This document shows positions 9,658 to 21,600 of a stretch of DNA of 64,000 bases, in pieces. Source of the stretch: Durusdinium trenchii. Lineage: Eukaryota > Sar > Dinophyceae > Suessiales > Symbiodiniaceae. The stretch covers positions 465,131 to 529,130 of the forward strand of contig CAXAMN010026706.1 in assembly GCA_963970005.1 (NCBI GenBank), in the 5' to 3' direction. How positions within the stretch are numbered: the stretch's first letter is position 1; each line of letters begins with the position of its first letter. The translations under genes were made by a program, and so were the position numbers. Under the pieces are notes generated by a model, which saw nothing but the letters and a program-made list of their open reading frames with translations, was not told the origin of the DNA and did no database searches.

Positions 9658-12600
9658 GGACGACGACGACGACGACGACGACGACGACTACTACTACTAC
9701 TACTACTACCACCGAGTCAGAGCTCCAGGGAAAGCAATCCTTATGAGGTTCGAGCGCGCCACTCACAAAATATATATATATGCAAAACATGCCATGCGCG
9801 GAGAAAGGCGCCAGGGCGAGTGCAAGTGCCTTTCAACATCACACCTGCAACCAAGGTTTAGAACAACCCCATATGTATATAATTGTTCACTGTTCTTTTT
9901 ACCACGATGCGACCACGGTTGTTTCCAGAAGCTCGGACATCAAAGTTTCTGAATTGGTGTTTTGCTGTTTCATATGACTTTCGGGGAGGAAGGGATGGCA
10001 CTGGACTTGGTTGGAAGTTGAGAGGCCATGAGTGGCGACAGAGTTTCATACGTTCCCACCAGGCCAGCTCTGCTTGTCAGGCTGGCGGGCAATTCATTTT
10101 CTGGGTGGCAGATTGGTTCGCCCTCATGAACGACAAGATGGGTGGATGCTTGGCCGCGCAACGCGGTGATGGCTACGTGACGTTACCCGAAAAAAGCGCC
10201 TCAAAGAGGAGTAGTTTGGTGGAAATTGGTCATGAACCACAAACTGTAGGGGTGAGACATGCTGGAACAAGGGTAACACAGGCTCCCAAGCAGCAGTGGA
10301 ACCCAAGGAAAGGTGTTTTTGGTTGAATTCTTCCAGAAGGCTTTAAAGACTTGCAACCTGTGGGGTTTACACAGTCCCGGTGGCACTTGCAAAATTAGAG
10401 CAAACCCTGCCGGTGCTACTATTTGGATATCGTTCGACACCCTTGATCAAGAAACATATACATCAAGTACTCTAGCCTGGTGTAGTTCCAGCTTGGCCAT
10501 GTCGAAAGGCACGCAAACACTACTGTAATTGTAGTCTGTTTTGAGGAGACATCGAGAAGATCCGCACCGTCGGGAAGTGCCGACCTCGGACCGCAATGTT
10601 TGGGGAGCGAATCGGTTGTGGCACGTTGTGGTCTAGATCTCACGTGCAAACAATGGATTTAAATGGATTTAAGATGATCTAAGGATCAAGATCTCTTTGA
10701 TTACCCGCTGAGACGGTGCACCATTGAAATAGTTCCTCTTCTGACTCTTGTGTATATGGATCATCCACATAGATGTTTCAAAGAATGAGAGAGGGGGAGC
10801 CGGGAGCGATAAAATGATGTTATATAAAAGATCTAGGTCAACTGAGGATCAATCTAGTTGATATCCCTGCTGCGCTTGGCTCAATGAATGTTAGCATTTG
10901 CCCAGATAGAACCCCTGGAAGTAAGGTTTAATGTTTCGATGACACTGGGGCTCGGTGACAAGACGTCCCATCTAACCAAACCTGATGCTTTGCTTGGACC
11001 TCCCATTGGGCAAACAGAAGTCTATATATAGATGGCTCAAAGTCAATCAATAATCAAGATCCATGTGTTTTGTGTGTCTTTGTCGCATGTGATCATGTGA
11101 TGGAAGAGTCATAAGTCATGGCCGCTGGCAGGGCCATTCACCACGGAAGTTCCTCAAGCAGACCTCCATTCCCCCTGATTTCAGCCAGGACCGCACCCAG
11201 CCCCACAGCCGTCTCTGTCGTTGCCCCACAGCAACCGGTTGACCGGTACCGAGCCTATGGGGGGCGTTCCCAGCTGCAAGGCCGGAGGGGGACCGACGCC
11301 AACAGCTGGTTCATCTGGGAAGAGGAACATTTGGAACATTATGGAACCTGCATTCCTCCACCAAGCAATGGGCTTTTCAATTATTTTCAGGTTCCATGCT
11401 GCTAGTTGTGCGACTGTAACAGAAATTCCCTCAAATGGCTGCCTTGAAGAATCCCTTCTGGTGGGGTTCCACCAGGTTCTCCCAGTTTCTGGATCACATG
11501 TTGGATTCTTGGAAGAATTCTTCGTGGTGCCTTCTATTTCTGACTGGGGCAAACCACGCAAACTGGGAGAAGCTGCGGGCCCTTCGCGTGGCGTGGGACG
11601 GCGTGGGGGGGGGCGACACGTGAAGATCAAGGTTGGATGCTACCCCGAGGAGTCCATGCTATGCGAACAGGTAGCATGCGGAACGGCGCAACGTGCTCAG
11701 GTTGAACTGGAAAATGGCCCCCGAAGGCCATGGAAGGCCTTTTCTGATCTCTTCAAACACAGGTCAAACAGGTTGCAGACAGCCTCATGACTGCAGTTCC
11801 TAGGCCATTTGTAGAGGTGCAGGACTCGCGTGCTCCTTCAAACGCCAGCAGGTGATCAACCATGGTGTTTGTGGCCTTCCACCCGCCTCCCGGGACAGCG
11901 GGAAGGGTAGAAACGAGCGAGCTCGACCTCGATCAGTTGAGGTTCCCTGGCTTTGGTACCAAATGGTACAAGTCTAACATGACAGACTAGGCTTTAGCAG
12001 ATGTTCCCAACAATTTTTGCCTTTAGGTTTTGACTGCAGCTACTGGATGGAACATGTGTGTGGCGACTTGTGCGCAGTATGCAATGCACAGTCCATCAAG
12101 AGTGAGACAAGCATCAGGACTGTGCGCAGTCCGAGTGCCCTAGACATCCTAGACATTCAAATTCGTAAGCCAAAGATGGGGAGAAATCGTGGCAAGCCCA
12201 GACATCCGCGCTTCAATTGTGAATGTATCTTTGATGACTGTCGGTGTTCATGCCCACCACATGTCACATAGGGCTATAGAATGAACCATCCTTGTGGCTC
12301 GACAGGAGAGAGACTCCAGCTGCTGCAAAGTGCCTTGTCTAGCTTGAGGGTCAGCCAGAAAATTGCACGGTGCAAGAGCAGTTGGTGGGTTTGGGTCTCT
12401 GTCTATGCAAGCCAAAAGTGTTAATTGAGGGACCAATGCGTATGTACATGCACAATCATACACATATATGCACATATATAGTTATTATACACTGCGTCTA
12501 CGAAGGTATCAGTACCTTGACCCGACGACAGCAAAAGCGGGTGTGTTGCCCTTGTTAAAGGCTGTGCCTGGCCTAAAGGCCGTTGGGCTTAAAAGCTAAG

Positions 12601-15600
12601 AGCCTGGCCTGGTGAAGAGCGGAAGTTTGTCCTGTTGCCATCCAAGCCAAAGTAATATTCACATTCAGGTGCCTACAAGATGCTCGGGTGAAGGTACTGA
12701 ACCTGTGGAGGAGTACCGGTACCTGTTCAGTTTGTGAGGTGAGCAGAACAAGACTGAAGACCTGCCAGGTAACTTGCATCATCCACGGATTTTTGATGGT
12801 GCTGTTGAGCACCAGCCATTTGTAACCTAAGGAGGGCGGCTGTGGAGATCAGGCAAGGCATCAGGGTATTGAATGGCGGGGGTGGTTTCTCCCGGAGAGA
12901 TATCATATTCTGAGATAACACCATATCATATCACATCATATCATATCTAAAATATCTCATACCATATTGAAGAGATATCATATAATATCATGTCATAAAA
13001 TAGTAAAAGATACATTGCTATCATTTCACCAGGAAGACCTGAGGTTCCCCGAGACACATATATAACTCTATATATATATATATATATCACTATATAAGGG
13101 CTTTCGTGTTGACAACCATCCTGATGTTCTTCGTGTTGCCATGTTGGGCCCCAGTTGATCTCCAGCTTTCTCGGGTGGAAGGATCATGGACTCGGAGGGA
13201 GCGCATGCCGCCACGCCGAAGCTGGGGGCGTCCAACAGAATGTAGTTCATTGCTGGACGATTCTCTCTCTCTCTCTCTAAAAGAGATAAATGTATATATA
13301 TTATATATATATATACACTGTATATATATAGAATTATAATTCTATATATAAAGGTTTACTTACTCTTTCCAGATTCTCCTGTGTAGACTCAGAAACCTCT
13401 TGTGTGCTCACTACTTGAACAAACATCCCAGCTTTGACCTTGTGTTGCGGGCCTTGGCAATCCACAGAACAAAAGCTTCACGTGGGTTGTCGTCTCCCAG
13501 CAAAGTGGTTTGACGACAGTGCGTGACGAGGAAATATGATGCCTGAGTATCACACTCGCGCGTTCGTACACAGGTGTTGAAAATACTGTCTTCTGATGTC
13601 TTCTGTTAACAATGGGCTTGAAGGAAAACCCGAAGAGAGTGATCATGTTTTAGCACACGCCTGCCAAATTGATAAAACATTGCATTCTTCAATAGAAACC
13701 TTTAAGGCTAAGTCCGCGCGGACGAAAAGACATTTGATCCGTGCTTCAGCCATTAGCAAATCGACGAATCGAAGTTGCCCCAAAAGATGTCAGGTTTTCG
13801 GCACGTTCAAGGTTTTGTTTACACGGCCCTCAGATGATGCGTTTGAATCGCTTAAGTGAGTACTTTATTGTCATATCAAGTCATACCATATCATGTCATA
13901 TATTATCATGTCATATCAGATCGTTTCTTGCATCAATCTGTGTGGCGTAAGCTTGCCCATTGCTGCATCAGAGATATTGTTGTATTTTGTGCATTTTGAA
14001 TGGGCGTATCACAGTGATACATCTGTAGTTAGGCAATATTGGGTAAGAGAGACTTGTTCAGGCGTTGAATGCAATTTTCAACTATATACTTAAGAATCTA
14101 AGGGTGTCTGTAAACAGTTTTCTTCTTCATGTGGGTTTGGATGATTGAAAGAAGCACGATAGACTTGAAGCTTTTGCACTTCGTCGCAGGTAGAACACCT
14201 AGGCGCTCGACGAGCGCGCTGACGAGCGCGCTGCTTCGCCGCGGCACTATGTTGGGCTGGTTCTTCAATGAAGTACTCAGGTCACTATGTTTGAAAAATA
14301 TCTTGCACCAGCGGAGAGTAGATGGTGCGGTGTCCCACTCAACCTGCGGATCCACTGAACCAATGGCCAGCGAGTCGTCGCGAAGCCTCATGGCCAGGAG
14401 CTTCCAGTTCGGCATGGCCGGAACCTAGCCTTTTGGCAGGCCTGGTCTCAGAGGCAGAACTGAAGGAATTGCAGAGTTGTCCCTCCAATCCCGGGCAACA
14501 TGCCTCCGGCGTTTCGCTACAGGTTCTGGCTCTCCTGCGTTACGCTAGAGAGCCGTACTTGTTGGTACCAACCTGCACCGATCACCTTGCACCAAACAGG
14601 TTGCTTGATTGTTGAAGCGAGTCACCACATAGTCGAGGGATGGCGTGGGCATATCGTTTGATACAAGAACATTCAGCACCACTCTTGGCACAGCTTCCAG
14701 GTGGGTGGTCACAGTACTGACAGCTGGATTTTCAGCATGTTTGCCCATTGTTTACTGAGGGGATCGCTTTGGTCATGTTGATGTCTTAGACTATCATATA
14801 GCGGATTATGTTTAATTTGGAAGGGTAAAGCTGAATTGGCCTTGGCCTTCTTCTACTTGGCCTTGTTCATACAGTAAGCCGCTTTTTGAGCGATTGAGTG
14901 GTGCAGACGATTCCCCTTCTTCGAAGCGAAACAACGAAGGTGGCAAATAGATCCCAACGCAACCGTGATCATCCTCGTTTCACGGGATTTCTTTGATTTG
15001 AGATGGATGGGTGAGAAGATCGTCATAGGTGGGTCATTCCTATTCCCTATGAGATTCACCTGTGTTCCTTAAGGGAATCCAGCTTATAGGGACCATAGGT
15101 GGATCATTCCCCTAGTTTTGCTTAATTTGGTGTCCCTTATAGAGTTGAGATTCACCCGTATGAGATGTTGTTTCTCCCTCCTTCTCCCCAGGAGAGATGG
15201 GAGGTCCTTTGTTCGGTCGGGGAGCCAGAGTCGTCACGAGTTGATGAGTGTTGCCATGTCGTCGCGACAAATGGCCAAGATGGAGATGGGCAAGCTGGAG
15301 CCCAGAACTCACCCTGTAGGTTGACCTCGACCTACCGTCCGTCAATTCTCTTCAACCGCCCTGACCGGGGACACCGCCATCTCTCCTCGCGGGCGATCCT
15401 GTAGCGGGACGGTCTTGGGGTGTGATGCCGTCTCGCACGGTCATGGCTCGACTACTCGAGCCAATGCCGCGGGGTGAGGTCGCGTCTGACCTTCGTCCTA
15501 CCAATCTGGTAGGACGGTGTGTACCAGTTCCGAACGATGCTGAGGGTTTTTCATGTTTGAAAACATGGAGATTTGCAAGCATTAGGGGGTCAAGCGAGTT

Positions 15601-18600
15601 CATACTGTATGGGTGTAGACCCTTGCACATGTTTGTTTTGGTGCGGTTGATGGGTTCGAACGGGTTTGAGCCAGAGAAAAAATATCAAACTGTATAGACA
15701 TGATTTCGACATGTGTTTAAACATACTTATATAAACACATCTATAACTCTTATTGGTCCAAGCTTGACACACGGAATGTGTCAAGCTTGGTCCAAGCTGG
15801 TCCAAGCTTAGTTGGGTCATTCCTCAAGAATTTGGAAAACAAGCAATTTTTGCTGAAAAATATGGCAAACCCTCCGGCTTTGCTTCGGTCATCAAGAGTA
15901 CTCAGAGTACTCTGCGCCAAAAAGGAGGTGGCGGTCATTACTGGGCCGACTACTTTTGCAGGGAGGCGCGCAAAGCAAAGGAGAGAGAAGGGGATGGAAG
16001 AAGTGCCGGACATGGAAAGATTGTCGTAAACAAACAAGGTTCCTTCAACCCAGGTGTCTCAACCAACATGTGTGGCACGTGAATCAACTCCCACCTGAAA
16101 ACATCGTCAAGTCCAGGGACTCGTAGTTGCCCAGAACGTTCCACTGCTCAACAGATCATCGCCGACGTTGGACAGAACATCGCCGACGTCGCGTCCGACG
16201 TCGCTCAACAGATCTTGTGCCAGATCCCCCTGATCCATCGCTTCGATCGATGGATTTTTGTTGGGAGACGCCCGTGGAGTTCGGTTGGGACCTCCACGGA
16301 TCGTGACCCGTTCGGAGTGCCCGTTGGACGTGGGGTTCATCGATCCCGTGGTATGATCGGGTTTGGTATGAGGTTTGGTATGAACTGGTGGTGTCTCTTG
16401 AATTCTAGATTCGTCCAAGATCCGCCGAAGATCGTGCGGGTTGATAGATTGTGACAGGTTGGTTGCGAGGGTGACTGCACCTCTTTTTTCTAAGCAACAT
16501 GCTCAAGTGAAAGGCGCAATCTGGCCGGATTAGGCAGTGGAACGCCACCAATGAATACTTCACATCAAGGTGGCTTCCCGAAGTGTTGGTGGCGTTCCAC
16601 TGATTCCACTGCCCAATTGTGAGTGAAGTATTGGTAAGTCTCTTAAGTCAGTGGCTTCCCGAAGCCGCCCTCTTCCCGAAGCGGGGACGGAAGAGGTCAA
16701 AGAGCTGCGGCAAATGAAATGGCCCATCGAAGCTTCCCGCAGGAGTGATGGGCCGGGTCCAACCAAAGGGTTTGGTCGATGTTGGACAGGGGTTCCTGTC
16801 GATGTTGGACAGGGTATGGCAGGGTCTATCTGTTTGGTGTTAAGGGGGGACCTGCTGTTCCATTCTTCTGCCCTGGTAGGCAGGATCTGTCAATATGTGC
16901 AGCTCTTTTTTTCACATGGGCGCAAGCTGTAATTATTTGTTTGGGTATGCTTGAGCGATAGTCGATAGTGATAGAGGTGTCACAGGGAACTCTGAACTCT
17001 CTCACAGACTTGTCCCGAGTCGTTGGACGTCGATTGGACGCAAGCAGATTCCAAAGAAGATGTCGGTACGTTCGGACGGAAATCCAACCGCGTGGTGACT
17101 TTCCTAAGTAGATGTTCCATGAACATACTGTCCCCGCTTCATGTTGACCAAACAGTCCCAAGTTCCAGAGCACTCTATGAGTTCTGCAAGCACTCCAGCC
17201 TTGCCTCACTTCGTGAAGGACTTGACTCCTTGACCTAACTCCACCCGCACCTAGCATGGCACCTCCTCCTCTTCCTCTTCCTCTCCTGCCGCGCATGTTG
17301 CATCTCGTTCTCAGGAGGCACGTGTTTCAAAGTGGAGCCATCTACGAGGGCGAATGGATGGGCCTGGGACCGAGGGCGCTGGGCGCGGCGGGGGGGCCGA
17401 GGGCGGGGAGCTGAATCAAAGGCCACAAACCAAGCAGAGCACAGCAAAAGCGTGGGTTGGATGGGTCAAAGGAGCTTACTGCTTGGAGCCCAGGTGGGGA
17501 CAGTGTAGTCAGTATATTAGTAATTAAGTTTGATTTAATTAATTGTTTGCGTGAGGGCATCAAAAGCAAGAGTGCAAAAATGTGCGAAAGGCTTGAATGG
17601 GTTGGTTTTGCATTGGAGAGAGGAGCCGTTGTTAGATTTTTCTTGGTGGAGGAGCGTCGGTGGAAGATTATGCGCTCGCGTTTCTCTTGTCGTCAGCTTC
17701 ATGACTATGTAATTGATCCAGGCTTCAACAAAGAAGCTAAACCAGAATTCTACAGTGGTTTCAGAGTAGATGGCACGTTTCCCCCAAGATGTCCTTTAGA
17801 TGGGGGTCCATATAAACCACCTCTTGGGGTCTGTGCCATTGGTCCTCTCAATCCACTATAAGGGAAATGCATTTGAAATGGATGTTCTGACTTCGCCTGC
17901 CGGGTCGCCTGTGCTGTGCACAGCACGAGCACTTTTTTCTTCGTGACAGTGGAACCAATCACTTCCCAACCGCCCGCCCTTCAGGCGCTGAGCGAAGTGG
18001 CTTTGGTCTTCAGGCCTGGGAGAAGTGGCCTGTGAGTGAGCTGGGTGGAACAACAGAATATATAACAACAGGCCAGTGGATCGCGCTATATGTGTCATGG
18101 GTGGATAACAACAAGTGGATACAGTATCTATATGTGGCAAGTGGATATAACAACAGGCAAGTGTGTTTTGGGGTGCGAAATCTCAGAGGAAGTGTCATGA
18201 TTGTCTATCAAAACTGTGTGCAAGCCCGGGCCACACTGAATGAACAGCCATTTCAGCCAATTTCGGGGAACTTTGTAACTGCAACCAGAAGAGCAAGAAC
18301 AACAGTAGCGGCAGTAGCAGTAGCAAAAGTGGGTAGAGGTTTGACATTAGTTCTTGACACAATGGCCAAGTTATGACAAGTTTTATCAGGATTCGTTGAG
18401 AAAACATTTCAAGGCCTTGTCAGAGATCAATAACATTCTATACCCATCATAGTTGGTGGGATCTATTTCAATGGCACACCGGTACCGGTCAAGCTTTATG
18501 GCCAAAAGCATCCTCATGTTCTGCCACAACGGGAGATACCGTTCGGGGACGGATCCAGATCGGCGATCGTTGGGACGAACGAGTAGATGGCACAGGTGAC

Positions 18601-21600
18601 CCCAAGTTTGGTGGTTTGATATGGTTTAAAGTGGTTCATATGGACCATCTGTCTATATCTTCTTTTGTGCCAGTGCCATGTTTTTTTCTGAAACCATTGT
18701 GAGTCTGAGTTTTCGACCAACCAAACCAAGATACACTCAACCAGCGAAAAGGTGCCACCCGAAGGAACGAACGGGTCTAACGGACAACCCGGTTGAAAGC
18801 AACTCCCGTTGGGCAAAAGCGGCGGAGCGGAAGAATATGCACATTGAAATCATTCAAAAAGAACCGAGGTTGAACCAAGTTAGTTACTTGGGAGCCTTCC
18901 CCCATTGCAGATCTGGTCGCAAGAAAGCACTTCAACAGGTTTGGCCTGATGGCGCCTATTACAAGGTGCCTTTTTTGCGCCATCGCCACGTCCTGTGGGG
19001 GAAGCAGTTTGCGGAAAGGGCCTAGCTGAGGTTGTGGGGTGTAACCATTTTAGATCAGTTGGTATCCGGTGGAGAGGATCTAGTCATCCGATTAGCCAGT
19101 GTCTCAAGGTTCTGTGTTTAGCCAGGCGCACCTGTGTGTATATATATATATATAGAAAGAGAGATTGTCCTGGTGATCAACATGGATGCTGTTCCTGTTT
19201 TATTTGTACCTACTATTTTCTTGCTTGGACCTGCCCTCAAGTAGTTTCAAACATGAAAAAAAGTATATATGTCCTTTGGACCCAATGGTGTAATACCTGG
19301 TACGGCAGAAGTTATGTGAGAATCCGGCCAATATATGCATTTATGTGCACCTGCTTGCTGTGCTGCCGTTGCGCTTGTGCCAAGCGCAAACGAAGCAGCT
19401 TAAAGCACTTGCTTGCCTGGGGCATGGGTTCAGTTGGGCTTCCGGTTCTGGAAGCCCTGCCTTTTCGTTGACTGGGCCCGACTGGTTCCAGGGCTTCTGG
19501 AAGAACAACATGGCAGGCGGTAAAGGGAAGCCCGAGCCCTCAGGGGCCATGGAGGGCCGTGTTGCTTCGAGGGCGAGGGCGGGGCGGCGAGGCGAAACGG
19601 AAAGCCTGGATTCGTCGGGGTAGACCGACGCAGGACAGGAGACGGATGAGAATCGAAGCAAGGACTGGAGGAATCAGTCCTTCAGAGGACTCAGGATTGA
19701 CCATGTCAGATACTTCGCTGGTGGTCTTCAAATAGGTGGACATGCTAATACATGAGCTATGGGGATCATTCTTAGCTGTTTGGGTCTCATCCATTCGTCG
19801 TCCGCTCAGGTTCAAACACTCCAACGGCGTGGAGTACATCGGCCAATGGAGGCATCGACGTCGAATGCGACTCGAAGACAGGCTCTAAAGACCTTCCGGT
19901 TTCAACGGTTCAACGGACGACGGAGACGGTATGTGACCCTGAAAAAAAAAGGTTTGGAAGATTCTCTACATGATTTGATCATGTGTTCCTTCTCTATTGT
20001 TTTAACAAAAAAGCATGCCTGATGGTGTGGATGCGATGAGATACATACCTGCGACGTACCTGGAGGGTCGGAGTGTGAAATCCATCAATGGCCGTTGGTT
20101 TCCAGTTGCAGTTCCACTGCAGTTTTTGCAGTTGTCCAAGGGTTCGTTGTTGAAAAGCAAAAACATGCAAAAACTATGCAAGATGCGCTTGTAGCTTCGT
20201 TGGCTCAAGTCTGTGAACTGCGATGCTCATCAATCCTGTTTGGTTTGTCCATGCGTCTTTTTATTTTGTGGCTCCTTGCTGTGGCCTCTGCCTACCGTCC
20301 CGCAAAAGAGCTTGAGTTGCACAGCATGTCGGAGCCGGAGCACAACTCGAGCCTTTCTCTGAAAGGAGACGAATGTGGTTGTTCTGACACCACATGGGAA
20401 GATCAGAAAAAAAAAACACCTTGCTGTGCTGATGGCTTGGTGTGTGAGTCGAAGAAATGCAAGCCTCAGATTTTGCAGCCGTGTTCACGGAAGCTTGGCA
20501 GCACAGAGTGTGCGGGGCGCATCTATCAGCGGGACACCAAATGCGAGAAGGATAACAAGGGGCAGTACCGCTGCTGCATCAAGGGCTGGGCTGAATGGGG
20601 CAATCGCGATGCTTCGGCAGCACGGCGTGTGCCCTTGGAACCCAAGAGAAAGGATTGGAAGGAGTTAAAATTCTGGGCATCTGTATATACAAGGCCTCAG
20701 TACAAAATGTGCTGTACTGTAGTGGATATACAGCCAAGCGGCCACTGAAATTCTCGTCCCAATATGTTGAGGTTTGCTTCAATTAGAGCAGGCTCCCCTG
20801 ATTGTGCGACAGCTGATCAAAAGCAGCGCTGCGCAATCATCGGTGCGACTGGTGGCGGTTGAAAGCACCCTTGCTTGTCACTGTGGGATCCATACCCACA
20901 GTTGCAGGAGGAAAGTGATCGCAAAAGTGTTGATGCGGAAATGAGTGGAAATGCTTCTGGACTCCCTCAATGAAACCTTTGGCCTTTGGACCCTGAAAGC
21001 TACTGTGGTTTATGTTCGGGATGCGGATGGCTTCCGTGATCAAAACATATTCAACACCTGAAGTTGTTTCTATATTTGGGAAATCGTGAAAGGATATGTG
21101 AAAGCCTCCGGCAACATTTTGGACGTTTATTGGATACGCCGAACGTCCATGCTCAGTCCCCAGTCCTCCGCAGTCCTCCGCCCGGCTCCTTGGGGGCGTG
21201 GTGCTGTGCGCGAAGCCGCTGAAGCGTCGCTGAGTCCAGGCATTCCCAGGCGCATGGCATCGGAACCTACCGAGATCAAGATGGGATTACCTATGCAGGC
21301 GCCACGCAGGATGGGTCAACGGTTTTCGGACGCCGGTTTGGTAAGTTTGGGGCCCACCATGGCACTGGTGAAGACGCCGCTGTCTACGGCGCATCGCAAG
21401 GCCAAATCCTACTGTTTGGAATCACTTTGTTGTTGCCAGTTGGAGACCTCAAACCGTGAAAAAATATGTCCCAGACACTTCATATTTGCCTGCTTTGCGG
21501 TGGTTTTTTCCATAGGGGTCCATGTGTTTTCCAGTCCCGCAGAGTGTTTTGGTGCTACTCCACTCCTACTACCCTACCTCCGTCTTGGGTGCGTTTTTGA

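Noticed and set aside
9740-9770. GGTTCGAGC, tRNA T-arm-like (also GGTTCGAACGGG near 15651)
   Set aside because: No acceptor stem, D-arm or anticodon arm could be found around either site.
9355-9861. Open frames with poly-Leu, poly-Thr or poly-Val
   Set aside because: Produced by the trinucleotide microsatellite, open in several frames on both strands.
11221-11790. 189-codon open frame
   Set aside because: No motif, no splice pattern, and a comparably long open frame on the opposite strand.
17457-17861. 134-codon open frame
   Set aside because: No recognisable domain or signal; it may be chance. Not listed as a gene.
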